The notes: generated from the letters alone by a model not told the origin. Positions 17,847 through 26,506 are shown, numbered from the stretch's first letter. The stretch is DNA of 64,000 nucleotides from an uncultured Bacteroidota bacterium (GCA_913047695.1 CAJWUI010000004.1:1-64000), one strand, 5' to 3'. Numbers and translations: made by a program.

Positions 17847-17890
17847 TTGCTTTTCAAAAACGCTTTAGTTTATTCCTTCCGAAAAAGCAA
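17797..17890 (+). promoter_or_regulatory. riboswitch expression platform with alternative pairings
   Basis: Three further complementarities connect the aptamer to the metK start. GGAAGGA (17797-17803) can pair with TCCTTCC (17874-17880). Nested inside, CTAAAGC (17836-17842) can pair with GCTTTAG (17862-17868). Both use bases needed for P1, L1 or P2, so they would form only without SAM. A third, TTGCTTTT (17847-17854) with AAAAGCAA (17883-17890), would cover the bases just before the ATG at 17895 and is crossed by the other two. This suggests SAM-bound OFF and SAM-free ON states acting on translation. No terminator is visible. The mechanism is inferred from pairing only. Confidence 0.55.
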
Positions 17891-17894
17891 TTTA

Positions 17895-19151
17895 ATGCCA
17901 TATTTTTTTACATCAGAATCTGTAAGTGAAGGTCATCCAGATAAAATTTCTGACCAAATAAGTGATGCTTTACTTGATAACTTTCTGGCATTTGATCCTG
18001 ACAGTAGGGTAGCATGTGAAACACTAGTCACGACCGGCCAAGTTATACTAGCTGGTGAGGTAAAAAGTAAAACTTATCTTGATGTTCAAACTATTGCACG
18101 TAATACTATAAACTCTATTGGGTATACAAAAAGTTCGTATCAATTTAGCGGGGATTCCTGTGGTGTAATTTCATTAATTCACGAACAATCACAAGACATT
18201 AACAGGGGAGTTGGATCTGATCTTAAAGAGAAGCAAGGAGCAGGAGATCAGGGAATTATGTTTGGCTATGCTACAAATGAAACAGACACATATATACCAC
18301 TTGCACTTCACCTTTCCCATCAAATTTTAATTGAGCTTTCCATGCTAAGAAAGGAAAATAATTTAATTAAATATCTGCGTCCCGACTCTAAATCACAAGT
18401 GACAATCGAATACGATGAAAACAATAATCCGTTTCGTGTTGACACGATAGTAATATCAACTCAGCATGATGAGTTTGATAATGATGATAACAGAATGCGA
18501 GAAAAAATAAAATCAGACTTAATTAAAATTTTAATTCCTAGAGTTATAAATAAGCTACCCGATAATTCAAAAAAACTCTTTGGGAATGATATAAAATATC
18601 ATATAAATCCGACTGGAAAGTTCGTAATTGGTGGACCCCATGGAGATACTGGTTTGACGGGCAGAAAAATTATAGTAGATACCTATGGTGGTAAAGGGGC
18701 ACATGGTGGAGGAGCATTTAGCGGCAAGGATCCAAGCAAGGTTGATCGGAGTGCCGCTTATGCTGCAAGGCACATGGCAAAGAATTTGGTTGCTGCTGGA
18801 ATAGCTGATGAAATATTAGTACAAATTAGCTATGCAATAGGAGTAATTGACCCAACTTCTGTAAATATAAACACTTATGGTACCTCGAAACTAAATCTAA
18901 CTGATCAAGAAATTGCAGTTAGGTCTTCAAAACTTTTTAATTTGAGACCTTATGCTATAGAGCAGCGTCTCAAATTAAGAAATCCTATTTACTTTGAATC
19001 TTCTTCTTATGGACATATGGGGCGTCAGCCTCAGAAGGTTAAAAAAACCTTTAAATCTCCTTATAATGGTGAGATAACCAAAGAGGTGGAATTATTTACT
19101 TGGGAAAAACTAGATTATTTAAAATTAATTAAAAATGAATTTCAATTATGA
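17895..19151 (+). CDS. metK: S-adenosylmethionine synthetase
   Basis: MetK makes S-adenosylmethionine from methionine and ATP. The ATG at 17895 gives the normal 418 residues beginning [21 protein letters not shown], where His and Asp of GHPDK contact ATP and metal. [12 protein letters not shown] and [19 protein letters not shown] are the two PROSITE-type signatures. A longer reading from 17805 is rejected because that stretch is the riboswitch leader. The stop overlaps the metY start in ATGA, so the two are translationally coupled. Feedback by its own product through the upstream riboswitch is the predicted regulation. Confidence 0.97.
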   Translation: MPYFFTSESVSEGHPDKISDQISDALLDNFLAFDPDSRVACETLVTTGQVILAGEVKSKTYLDVQTIARNTINSIGYTKSSYQFSGDSCGVISLIHEQSQDINRGVGSDLKEKQGAGDQGIMFGYATNETDTYIPLALHLSHQILIELSMLRKENNLIKYLRPDSKSQVTIEYDENNNPFRVDTIVISTQHDEFDNDDNRMREKIKSDLIKILIPRVINKLPDNSKKLFGNDIKYHINPTGKFVIGGPHGDTGLTGRKIIVDTYGGKGAHGGGAFSGKDPSKVDRSAAYAARHMAKNLVAAGIADEILVQISYAIGVIDPTSVNINTYGTSKLNLTDQEIAVRSSKLFNLRPYAIEQRLKLRNPIYFESSSYGHMGRQPQKVKKTFKSPYNGEITKEVELFTWEKLDYLKLIKNEFQL

Positions 19152-20419
19152 GTACACAATTATCAACACAAGCACTTCATGCAGGTCATGATGTAATTAA
19201 ATCACAGGGAACTCAAGCAGTCCCAATTTATCAAACAACCTCTTATGTATTTAATGATTCAGATCATGCAGCGAGTTTATTCTCCCTCGCAGAACCTGGA
19301 TATATTTATACACGTTTAAACAATCCTACAAATGATGTACTAGAACAGCGGCTAGCCGCATTAGAAGGAGGTGTTGCAGCTGTAGCAACTGCATCAGGAA
19401 CATCAGCAATAGCAACCTCCCTAATGGTCATACTTAGAACTGGTGATCACATTGTTGCATCTAATAGTTTGTACGGAGGGACCTATAATCTATTAGCAAA
19501 CACATTACCACGTTTTGGGATAACAACAACTTTTGTTGACCCTGATGATCCGACTGAATTCACAAAAGCTGTAAAATCTAATACTCGCGCTTTTTTTGCT
19601 GAATCATTAGGTAATCCCAAACTAGATGTATTAGATTTAAAAGCGATTTCTGAGGCTGCAAAAAAAGCCAAAGTACCATTTATTGTTGACAATACAGTCG
19701 CATCTCCAGCTCTATTAAATCCTATCGAACATGGAGCAAACATTGTTATACATTCTTTAACAAAGTATCTCACTGGAAATGGCACAAGTATGGGTGGTGT
19801 TATTATTGATGCTGGAACATTTAATTGGGGCAATGGAAATTTTCCAGAGTTTACAGAACCTAACCCAAGTTATCACGGCTTAAATTATCATGAGGCACTT
19901 GGGAATATAGCCTTCATAGCAAAGGTTCGCGTCGAAGGATTAAGGGATTTAGGCAGTGCTCCAAGTCCTTTTAATAGCTTTCAAACTATCCAAGGGATAG
20001 AAACCTTAGATATACGTATGCAAAAACATTCTGAAAATGCAATAAAAATTGCTGCTTGGCTTTCCACAAGAGATGAAGTAGCATGGGTAAATTATCCTGG
20101 TTTAAAAACGTCAAAATATAATGATTTAGCGCAAAAATATCTCCCAAAAGGACAAAGTGGTATTGTTACATTTGGATTAAAAAAAGGATTTGAAGCAGGT
20201 AAAAAAGTTGCTGACAACACAAAACTATTTTCAATTCTAGCAAATATTGGAGATACTAAATCTTTAGTTATTCATCCAGCAAGCACAACTCACCAACAGT
20301 TAGATGCAGAAGCACAAAAGACTACGGGAGTAACTGAGGATTTGATTCGTCTATCGGTAGGCTTGGAAGATGTTAATGATTTGATTGCTGATTTAGAATC
20401 CGCATTTAGCCAGATATAA
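19148..20419 (+). CDS. metY: O-acetylhomoserine sulfhydrylase (PLP-dependent)
   Basis: This 423-residue Cys/Met-metabolism PLP enzyme should make homocysteine from O-acetylhomoserine and sulfide. Key sequence: YQTTSYVF and [10 protein letters not shown] at the N-terminus, ASGTSAI binding the cofactor phosphate, [18 protein letters not shown] with the PLP Asp, and [11 protein letters not shown] with the Schiff-base lysine at about residue 208. Length and the extended NP-rich segment after the lysine fit the MetY (OAH sulfhydrylase) branch rather than MetB. It lies between metK and metX, which supplies its substrate, so direct sulfhydrylation is the likely route to methionine here. Confidence 0.93.
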   Translation: MSTQLSTQALHAGHDVIKSQGTQAVPIYQTTSYVFNDSDHAASLFSLAEPGYIYTRLNNPTNDVLEQRLAALEGGVAAVATASGTSAIATSLMVILRTGDHIVASNSLYGGTYNLLANTLPRFGITTTFVDPDDPTEFTKAVKSNTRAFFAESLGNPKLDVLDLKAISEAAKKAKVPFIVDNTVASPALLNPIEHGANIVIHSLTKYLTGNGTSMGGVIIDAGTFNWGNGNFPEFTEPNPSYHGLNYHEALGNIAFIAKVRVEGLRDLGSAPSPFNSFQTIQGIETLDIRMQKHSENAIKIAAWLSTRDEVAWVNYPGLKTSKYNDLAQKYLPKGQSGIVTFGLKKGFEAGKKVADNTKLFSILANIGDTKSLVIHPASTTHQQLDAEAQKTTGVTEDLIRLSVGLEDVNDLIADLESAFSQI

Positions 20420-20426
20420 TTATATT

Positions 20427-21383
20427 TTGGAGATCAAAACGATTTCAATAACAAACTTTAAAACACATTCGGGTGCCATCTATCCCAAAATCAATCTGTA
20501 TTATCAGCAATTTGGAATGCAGATAGGTAAAGCACCCGTAGTTTTAGTAAATCATTCACTTACTGGGGACGCAAACCTTTCCGGGTATAAAGGCTGGTGG
20601 ACAGAAATTATTGGAGTACGTAAAGTTATTGACACTAAAAAATATACGATTATTGGGTTCAATATTCCTGGGAATGGGGTTAAGGGTCAAGTTTTTGATA
20701 CACCTGAGGATTTTAATACGGGTGATATTGCTTCACTTTTTTTAAAAGGGTTAACAAGTTTAAGAATCAAAAAGCTTTATGCACTCATAGGTGGTTCTAT
20801 AGGAGGTGGAATTGCATGGGAGATGGCTGCAATTTCTAGTGATATTACAGAATTTTTAATTCCTGTTGCAGCTGATTGGAAATCAAATGACTGGATAATT
20901 GCAAATACTTTTCTACAAAAACGAATTTTACAAAACTCTAGCCAACCTCTTCAGGATGCCAGAATGCACGCTATGTTAACTTATAGAACACCACAATCAT
21001 TCGATAGTAGATTTGGACGAACACTAAATAAAGAGCAAAATATTTTTAATATTGAAAGCTGGTTAATTTATCATGGTGAGAAACTTGAGAAACGATTTCA
21101 ATTAAAGGCTTATATAATGATGAATCATTTATTGTCCTCTATTAATATTGAACGTCATGGAGGAATTGCTCTAAACATAATAAAATCTATAAAATCAAAA
21201 ATTCATCTGATAGCTATTGATAGTGATTTATTTTTCACACCCTTTGAAGACCAAAAAACTTTTAAACTTTGCAAGAAAGTAATGAAAAATATTTATTACC
21301 ATGAAATAAAATCACTACATGGACACGATGCTTTTTTGATTGAGAGTGAGAGTATGAAAAAAATTTTATCAAAAATATTTTAA
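20427..21383 (+). CDS. metX: homoserine O-acetyltransferase-family alpha/beta hydrolase
   Basis: The 318-residue protein has the MetX alpha/beta-hydrolase layout. NHSLTGDA with a nearby GWW forms the oxyanion region. GGSIGGGIAWEMA carries the catalytic Ser, IDSDLFFTP the Asp and HGHDAFL the His. It should acetylate homoserine to give the MetY substrate. The IPGNG and FNIESWL..HGEK segments are what I recall from flavobacterial MetX relatives. The start is a TTG at 20427, seven bases after the metY stop; no ATG is available before conserved sequence. As third gene of the operon it should be controlled by the SAM riboswitch. Succinyl rather than acetyl specificity is possible. Confidence 0.88.
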   Translation: MEIKTISITNFKTHSGAIYPKINLYYQQFGMQIGKAPVVLVNHSLTGDANLSGYKGWWTEIIGVRKVIDTKKYTIIGFNIPGNGVKGQVFDTPEDFNTGDIASLFLKGLTSLRIKKLYALIGGSIGGGIAWEMAAISSDITEFLIPVAADWKSNDWIIANTFLQKRILQNSSQPLQDARMHAMLTYRTPQSFDSRFGRTLNKEQNIFNIESWLIYHGEKLEKRFQLKAYIMMNHLLSSINIERHGGIALNIIKSIKSKIHLIAIDSDLFFTPFEDQKTFKLCKKVMKNIYYHEIKSLHGHDAFLIESESMKKILSKIF

Positions 21384-21395
21384 AACTTAATAATT

Positions 21396-21821
21396 ATGAA
21401 TGTTTCACTTGAAAGAATTAATGAAGACTATCTTTTTGAAGTATCAAATTCTGAAGGTAAATCCGTATTACTAGACAACAAGTCTAAAACTCATGGAGAA
21501 GTCCAAGGAATAAGTCCAATGGAATTACTTTTAATGGGAATCGCTGGATGTAGCAGTATTGATATTATTGCAATTCTTAATAAACAAAAGATTAACCCTA
21601 GCTCACTAAAAATGGATGTGAAAGGGCACAGACATGAAGGCCAAATACCCGCTTTATTTTACAAAATTGATATAAAAATTTTCATTGAAGGAAGCTTCTC
21701 AAATGAAAAAGCAAAGCGTGCCGCAAGACTTTCTTTTGAGAAGTACTGTTCAGTATCCAAAACTTTAGAGTCTACAGCCCAGATCAATTATAAAGTATAT
21801 CATAATGGGACCGAAATTTAA
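21396..21821 (+). CDS. OsmC/Ohr family protein
   Basis: The 141-residue protein has the OsmC fold pattern with two redox cysteines, one in GIAGCSSIDI (about residue 50) and one in FEKYCSVSKTLES (about residue 112). In this family they reduce organic hydroperoxides or related electrophiles in the cytoplasm. PMELLLMGIAGC is the typical helix before the first Cys. It begins 12 bases after metX and probably shares the methionine operon transcript, a plausible link between sulfur metabolism and oxidative defence. The reductant and exact substrate are unknown. Confidence 0.88.
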   Translation: MNVSLERINEDYLFEVSNSEGKSVLLDNKSKTHGEVQGISPMELLLMGIAGCSSIDIIAILNKQKINPSSLKMDVKGHRHEGQIPALFYKIDIKIFIEGSFSNEKAKRAARLSFEKYCSVSKTLESTAQINYKVYHNGTEI

Positions 21822-21871
21822 GTTTTATTAAGAAGTATAAAATCCCAGAACCTAAGTTTTAAATAAAGTTT

Positions 21872-22573
21872 TTATCTGGTCAATTTATTAAAGATTTCTT
21901 CTAAACTCCCATTTTTTTGATTTTTTCTTAATTTTTCTAATTTTTCATCTAGAACAATCTCGCCTTTATTAATTATTAATACCCTATCACAAATTGCATC
22001 TACTTCTTGTATAATATGAGTAGAGAGTAAAACAATTTTTTCGTGACCTAATGCACTTATGAGTTTTCTTATTTCTATAAGTTGGTTTGGATCTAAGCCT
22101 GTTGAAGGTTCATCAAAAATAATTAATTTTGGATTATTAATTAGTGCAGCTGCAATGCCCACTCTTTGTTTATATCCTTTAGAAAGGAATCTAATTTTTT
22201 TATCATAATGATTTATTAATCCTGTTTGTTCTATTAATTGATCGATTGGAGCTTTTTCTAATTGATATAATTCAGCTACATACTTCAAATATTCAATTAC
22301 GTACATTTCAAAATACAAAGGGTTATTTTCAGTCAAGTAACCAACTTGGTTTTTGATACTCTTTATATTATTCCTATAACTTTTTTCAAAAAAAAATATT
22401 TCTCCTTCCCAATTTGTGTAGAATCCAGAAAGAATTTTCATAAGAGTAGATTTACCAGCACCATTAGGTCCTAGAAGTCCAATAATTTCTCCTTCTTTTA
22501 ATGTTAAGTTTATTCCATTTAAGGCATTTACGGCTCCAAAACTTTTTGCAACTTTTTTTAATTTAAGACTCAT
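21872..22573 (-). CDS. ABC transporter ATP-binding protein, GldA-like
   Basis: The 233-residue ATPase shows Walker A LLGPNGAGKST (about residues 33-43), a Q-loop in NQVGYLTENNPLY, the signature LSKGYKQRVGIA, Walker B LIIFDEPSTGLDP and the switch His in LLSTHIIQE. YLTENNPLYFEMYV resembles the gliding-motility ABC protein GldA, but GldA is about 300 residues and this one stops soon after the switch region. The partner permease is not in the window. It may therefore be a GldA paralogue or a general ABC-2 exporter ATPase. It sits downstream of the DMT exporter gene and may share its transcript. Confidence 0.85.
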   Translation of the reverse strand: MSLKLKKVAKSFGAVNALNGINLTLKEGEIIGLLGPNGAGKSTLMKILSGFYTNWEGEIFFFEKSYRNNIKSIKNQVGYLTENNPLYFEMYVIEYLKYVAELYQLEKAPIDQLIEQTGLINHYDKKIRFLSKGYKQRVGIAAALINNPKLIIFDEPSTGLDPNQLIEIRKLISALGHEKIVLLSTHIIQEVDAICDRVLIINKGEIVLDEKLEKLRKNQKNGSLEEIFNKLTR

Positions 22574-22597
22574 TTGTTTAAATATACAGCTTTAAAT

Positions 22598-23470
22598 TTA
22601 CCTGTCATCTTCTTTTGATTTTATGCTTTCAACCACAACAGTACCTAGGATTAAAATTCCACCAATAATGTTTTTGATATTTGGCATTTCATTCAAAAAA
22701 ATTATACCTAGAATTATACCAAAAAGCGGTTGAACACTACTTATTATACTCGCAGTACTAATGCTGAAATGCGAGAAACTTGAAAGAAAAAGGGTATGAC
22801 CTAATGCAGTTGTAATAAATCCTAACAGAAGAAGATATGGTAAATCAGATTGAATTTGATAGTCAGAGTAGATTAGAAAGAAAGGTAATAAAAGTAACAT
22901 AACGACAAATAGTTGATAAATCATTTGTATTGATCCATCTGCCATGGAGTTGTGTTTTTTTAAAATTAAGTTCCTTAAAGAATATGCGATAGCAGAAAAT
23001 ATTCCTACTAATAAACCTTGTGTAGCTTTATCATTAAAATCAAAATTAGGTACCAAAAAGAATACACCAATTAAAATTAAAATTCCAAAAATTATATGTC
23101 TTGCTTTTAATTTTACAGGTATAAATAATGGTTCTAAAAAAACTGTAATAATCGGATAAGTAAAAAGCGATAACATACCTACTGTTACATTGCTCCATTG
23201 CAATGCAAAAAAATAAGTAATCCAGTGTAGACCCAAAAATAGTCCGCTAATGAATAAAGCTAAGCCATGATTATTTAAGTCAATTTTAAAAGATTTTTTC
23301 TTTAACCAGGCATAGCAAATTAAAAACAAAATAGCAATTAATGAACGAAACCATATCGTAATTGGAGGAGGGATAGAAATATATCTTCCCAAAGGACCTG
23401 AGGTACTTATAAATAGCATAGCCAGATTTAAAATTACGATATAATAAAGATTGTTATTTTTTAAGTTCAA
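22598..23470 (-). CDS. DMT-family (EamA) metabolite exporter
   Basis: Starting at the TTG at 23470 the protein is 290 residues with about ten hydrophobic helices, the two-EamA-domain layout of drug/metabolite transporters. LYYIVILNLAMLFISTSGPLGRY is the first helix region. WRSL-like IWFRSLIAI follows, and LFLNEMPN..NIIGGILIL is the usual motif of the second domain. An open frame continues upstream to 23578, but it would overlap the promoter and leader peptide of the pheA operon and lacks conserved sequence, so it is rejected. The substrate is unknown; amino acid or metabolite export is typical. It is divergent from the aromatic operon. Confidence 0.85.
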   Translation of the reverse strand: MNLKNNNLYYIVILNLAMLFISTSGPLGRYISIPPPITIWFRSLIAILFLICYAWLKKKSFKIDLNNHGLALFISGLFLGLHWITYFFALQWSNVTVGMLSLFTYPIITVFLEPLFIPVKLKARHIIFGILILIGVFFLVPNFDFNDKATQGLLVGIFSAIAYSLRNLILKKHNSMADGSIQMIYQLFVVMLLLLPFFLIYSDYQIQSDLPYLLLLGFITTALGHTLFLSSFSHFSISTASIISSVQPLFGIILGIIFLNEMPNIKNIIGGILILGTVVVESIKSKEDDR

Positions 23471-23515
23471 ACTGATAAATAAAAAGAAACACAATTTAAA
23501 AAAAAACTTCAAAAA

Positions 23516-23546
23516 TTTGTTTTTGAAAAAAGCAATAGTAATTTTG
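23516..23546 (+). promoter_or_regulatory. promoter of the aromatic amino acid operon
   Basis: TTTG at 23516-23519, a 19-base spacer and TAATTTTG at 23539-23546 match the Bacteroidota promoter consensus. Transcription would begin near 23551-23554, giving a very short 5' leader before the ATG of the Tyr-rich peptide at 23563. Confidence 0.72.
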
Positions 23547-23562
23547 TTAAAAATATTAAACA

Positions 23563-23628
23563 ATGCAAACTTATTCATACTACAATAACTACTATTACTT
23601 CTACGTTGAAGAGATCAGGTCTGTTTAG
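23563..23628 (+). CDS. Tyr-rich leader peptide of the pheA operon
   Basis: A 22-codon frame (ATG at 23563, TAG at 23626-23628) encodes a 21-residue peptide beginning MQTYSYYNN and ending EEIRSV. Tyrosine occupies positions 4, 6, 7, 10, 11, 12 and 14 and phenylalanine position 13, so eight of eleven residues between 4 and 14 are aromatic. It lies between a consensus promoter and an intrinsic terminator in front of four aromatic biosynthesis genes. This is the layout of ribosome-stalling attenuation leaders such as pheL and trpL. When charged tRNA-Tyr is scarce, the ribosome should stall in this run and free the antiterminator at 23613-23619. It is too short for standard gene callers. Confidence 0.88.
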   Translation: MQTYSYYNNYYYFYVEEIRSV

Positions 23629-23661
23629 TATTATGAAAATATTTATTATAAAGTCCTGATT
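23613..23661 (+). promoter_or_regulatory. antiterminator pairing in the pheA leader
   Basis: GATCAGG at 23613-23619, inside the last codons of the leader peptide, can pair with CCTGATT at 23655-23661 (six Watson-Crick pairs and one G-T). CCTGA of the latter is also the 5' arm of the terminator, so the two structures exclude each other. A ribosome finishing the leader covers 23613-23619 and favours termination; one stalled at the earlier Tyr codons leaves it free. Confidence 0.75.
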
Positions 23662-23679
23662 CATTCGGGACTTTTTTTT
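23651..23679 (+). terminator. intrinsic terminator (attenuator) before pheA
   Basis: A nine-base-pair stem with one G-T pair joins AAGTCCTGA (23651-23659) and TCGGGACTT (23665-23673) around a five-base loop. An unbroken run of T follows at 23672-23679. The T run ends four bases before the pheA ATG at 23683, so the element can only act as an attenuator for the operon. It is the clearest GC-containing terminator hairpin noticed in the window. Confidence 0.88.
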
Positions 23680-23682
23680 ATA

Positions 23683-24516
23683 ATGAAAACTAAGAAAAAC
23701 ATAGCAATACAGGGAAGGAAGGGATCATTTCATCATATTGTTGCTGAAAGATATTTTGGAAAAGAACTTTCTTTAATATTATGCGACTCTTTTGATAAAA
23801 CTGTAAGTCAACTTATTCAAGGAGAAGCTGACTATGTGGTAATGGCAATTGAAAATTCAATAGCGGGTTCCATCATACCAAATTATGCATTAATTGATCA
23901 GAATGATTTAAAAATTATTGGAGAATATGGATTAAGCATAAGCCACAATTTTATGGGACTAGAGGGACAAAAAATTAATGATATTAAAGAAGTTTATTCA
24001 CATCCTATGGCATTTTTACAGTGCAAAAGTTTTTTTAACAATTATCCTCATATACGTCTTGTTGAATCAGAGGATACTGCCGAAGAAGCACAAAGAATTT
24101 CTAAAAACAATATAAAAGGCATTGGTGCTGTAGCGAGCAAGGAAGCAGCTGAAATGTATAATTTGTCAATTTTCGCGTCCTCTATCCAGACAATTAAAAA
24201 TAATATAACTCGATTTGTAATTCTTAATAAAGAAGGGAATTTAATTTCAAATGAAAATATCAATAAAGCTGCTCTTAAATTTATTTTAGATCATCAAAGA
24301 GGCAGCTTAGCAGCAATATTGAATGTTATGAGTGATTGTCAGCTCAATTTAACAAAAATTCAATCCTTGCCTGTAATTGAGACACCTGGTAAATATGCTT
24401 TTTTTGTAGATGTTACTTTTGAAGAGTTTGAGCATTACTTTAAGGCAAAAAAATTAATTTCAATAATGGCATCCGAGTTTAAAATTCTTGGGGAATTTTC
24501 CCTGCATCAAAAATGA
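23683..24516 (+). CDS. pheA: prephenate dehydratase
   Basis: The 277-residue enzyme converts prephenate to phenylpyruvate in phenylalanine synthesis. The catalytic part begins IAIQGRKGSFHHIVAE and continues with DYVVMAIENSIAGS and VYSHPMAFLQC. NITRFVIL carries the Thr-Arg-Phe active-site motif near residue 175. A C-terminal ACT regulatory domain follows from about residue 195, with RGSLAAILNVMSD and LTKIQSLPV being the usual Phe-binding segments. It is monofunctional, with chorismate mutase supplied by the fusion gene at 26527. The first gene of the operon, it starts right after the attenuator and overlaps the next gene by four bases. Confidence 0.95.
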   Translation: MKTKKNIAIQGRKGSFHHIVAERYFGKELSLILCDSFDKTVSQLIQGEADYVVMAIENSIAGSIIPNYALIDQNDLKIIGEYGLSISHNFMGLEGQKINDIKEVYSHPMAFLQCKSFFNNYPHIRLVESEDTAEEAQRISKNNIKGIGAVASKEAAEMYNLSIFASSIQTIKNNITRFVILNKEGNLISNENINKAALKFILDHQRGSLAAILNVMSDCQLNLTKIQSLPVIETPGKYAFFVDVTFEEFEHYFKAKKLISIMASEFKILGEFSLHQK

Positions 24517-25661
24517 AAACGGCTAAAAGATTAAATAATATAAAAGAATATTATTTCTCAAGAAAGCTGAGAGAGGTAGGAGAAATGATAAAGGATGGAA
24601 AACCAATAATTAATATGGGAATTGGTAGTCCAGATTTGGATCCTCACCCTGATATAGTAAATGCTCTTGAAAAATCAATACTCGAACCTAAGGCCCACAT
24701 GTACCAAAACTATCAGGGAATTCCAGAACTTAGAAAATCTATAGCAGAATTTTACAAAACTTATTATGATGTAGATTTGGATCCAGATTCACAGGTTCTC
24801 CCACTCATGGGCTCTAAGGAAGGAATAATGCATATATCTATGGCTTATCTTAATCCCGGGGATGAAGTTTTGATCCCTAATCCTGGTTATCCAACTTATG
24901 CATCTGTAACCAGACTAATGCAAGCTAGAGCTGTTACATATGATTTAAAACCTTCTAATAATTGGCAACCGGATTTTAAAGAATTGGAAAAATTAGATAC
25001 TACAAAAGTAAAAATCATGTGGCTAAACTATCCTCATATGCCAACTGGGGCTGAATTTTTAGAATCCACGTTTAGTTTCTTAGTTAAATGGGCTTATGAG
25101 CGTAATATTCTTTTAGTAAATGATAATCCATATAGTTTTATTCTAACTAAAAAGCCAAAAAGTATATTGTCCATACCTGGTGCTGAGGCAGTTGCAGTTG
25201 AATTAAATTCTTTAAGTAAGTCGTTTAATATGGCTGGTTGGAGAATAGGAATGTTGTCTGGAAAAAAATCAGTTATAAGTGAAGTACTTAAAGTTAAAAG
25301 TAATATGGATTCAGGAATGTTTTTTGGTATTCAAAAAGGTGCTATAGCAGCATTAAAAATGAAACCAGAATGGTTTGAAAAATTAAATGAAATCTATAAT
25401 AAAAGAAAGGAGCTTATCTTAATATTAATAAATAAAATTGGAGCCAAAATTGAATCCAAAAGTGTAGGTTTATTTTTATGGGCTAAAATTCCTCAAGGCA
25501 ATACTAGTGCAGAGGAATTTATAGATAAAATACTTTATGAAAAAAATATATTTATAACACCAGGAACTGTGTTTGGTTTACAAGGTGAAGGCTATATTCG
25601 TTTTTCACTTTGTGTTCCAGAAGCAAATATAATTGAAGCTATAAATCGTTTTAAATCATGA
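24513..25661 (+). CDS. class I aminotransferase (aromatic amino acid branch)
   Basis: The 382-residue PLP enzyme has the class I/II fold. INMGIGSPDLDPHPD lies at the N-terminus, GSKEGIMHISMAYLNPGDEVLIPNPGYP at the cofactor site, and NDNPYSFI holds the PLP-contacting Asp and Tyr. SLSKSFNMAGWRIG contains the Schiff-base lysine near residue 233, and RFSLCVPE has the substrate-carboxylate Arg. Its place between pheA and tyrA, with four-base overlaps on both sides, indicates that it transaminates phenylpyruvate and hydroxyphenylpyruvate (or prephenate). General aspartate activity cannot be excluded. Confidence 0.92.
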   Translation: MKTAKRLNNIKEYYFSRKLREVGEMIKDGKPIINMGIGSPDLDPHPDIVNALEKSILEPKAHMYQNYQGIPELRKSIAEFYKTYYDVDLDPDSQVLPLMGSKEGIMHISMAYLNPGDEVLIPNPGYPTYASVTRLMQARAVTYDLKPSNNWQPDFKELEKLDTTKVKIMWLNYPHMPTGAEFLESTFSFLVKWAYERNILLVNDNPYSFILTKKPKSILSIPGAEAVAVELNSLSKSFNMAGWRIGMLSGKKSVISEVLKVKSNMDSGMFFGIQKGAIAALKMKPEWFEKLNEIYNKRKELILILINKIGAKIESKSVGLFLWAKIPQGNTSAEEFIDKILYEKNIFITPGTVFGLQGEGYIRFSLCVPEANIIEAINRFKS

Positions 25662-26506
25662 AAATAGGTATAATTGGACTTGGATTAATTGGAGGTTCTT
25701 TTGCTTTATCAGCAAAAAAAAGCATACCAGATTGTAGCTTATATGGAACGGATAACAATCCTGTCCACCAAAAAGAGGCTTATCAACTAGGAATTATAAA
25801 TAAATCCTTGACACCTTCAAACTACTCACAAATGGATGTAATTATTTTAGCTGTACCTGTCAACGCAGTCTTAGAAATAATTTTACCACTTTTAGACCAA
25901 ATAAATGATAATGCACTTTTAATTGATGTTGGCTCAACTAAGGAAATAATATGTGAAAAAGTAAAACTGCATTCTAAGCGTAATCAGTTTTTAGCAACAC
26001 ACCCTATTGCAGGTACTGAGTTTTCTGGACCTTCAGCTGCAAATGAAAATCTATATAAAGGAAAAGCTCAAATTTTGTGTGAAGTAAATAAAACAAGACC
26101 TGATCTTTTGGAATGGGCAGTCCAATGGTTTAAAAATATGGAAATGAGAATTCAAGAAATGGGCCCTATTGAACACGATCAACATATAGCATATGTCTCT
26201 CATATTTCTCATATTTCTTCATTTATGCTTGGTAAAACTGTAATGGAAAAAGAAAAAGATGAAAAAGCAATTTTTGATATGGCTGGAAGTGGTTTTGCCT
26301 CTACTGTTAGATTAGCAAAAAGCTCTCCCTCTATGTGGGCCCCAATTTTTATGCAAAACAAAAAAAATATTTTGGATGTACTAACAGAATATATTTCAAA
26401 TTTGGAAGAATTTAAGCAATTGATGCAGGCAAACGATTACGAGTCAATATATCAAAAAATTGAGCATACGAATACTATTAAAAGAATTTTAGAAGGAATA
26501 AAATAA
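25658..26506 (+). CDS. tyrA: prephenate dehydrogenase
   Basis: The enzyme oxidatively decarboxylates prephenate (or arogenate) on the way to tyrosine. The 282 residues open with a Rossmann motif IGIIGLGLIGGSFA. They continue with DVGSTKEIIC and THPIAGTEFSGP (catalytic His region at about residue 115), then HDQHIAYVSHISH with the second conserved histidine. It ends without an ACT domain, so end-product control may rest mostly on the transcriptional attenuator. It overlaps the aminotransferase gene by four bases and lies 20 bases before the DAHP synthase gene. Confidence 0.95.
   Translation: MKIGIIGLGLIGGSFALSAKKSIPDCSLYGTDNNPVHQKEAYQLGIINKSLTPSNYSQMDVIILAVPVNAVLEIILPLLDQINDNALLIDVGSTKEIICEKVKLHSKRNQFLATHPIAGTEFSGPSAANENLYKGKAQILCEVNKTRPDLLEWAVQWFKNMEMRIQEMGPIEHDQHIAYVSHISHISSFMLGKTVMEKEKDEKAIFDMAGSGFASTVRLAKSSPSMWAPIFMQNKKNILDVLTEYISNLEEFKQLMQANDYESIYQKIEHTNTIKRILEGIK

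Noticed and set aside
17805-17894. A 30-residue N-terminal extension of MetK in the same open frame
   Set aside because: The stretch coincides with the riboswitch aptamer and platform, lacks family similarity, and MetK proteins start at the MPYFFTSES-type sequence.
19483-19833. 116-residue open frame antisense to metY
   Set aside because: Lies wholly inside a confidently identified gene and shows no recognisable motif.
23471-23578. N-terminal extension of the DMT exporter
   Set aside because: It overlaps the promoter and leader peptide of the pheA operon on the other strand, is a low-complexity Phe/Lys run, and the TTG at 23470 gives the usual family start.
23632-23658. Second short frame (M-K-I-F-I-I-K-S) after the leader peptide
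   Set aside because: Eight codons only, no aromatic run, and it enters the terminator stem; best explained as chance.
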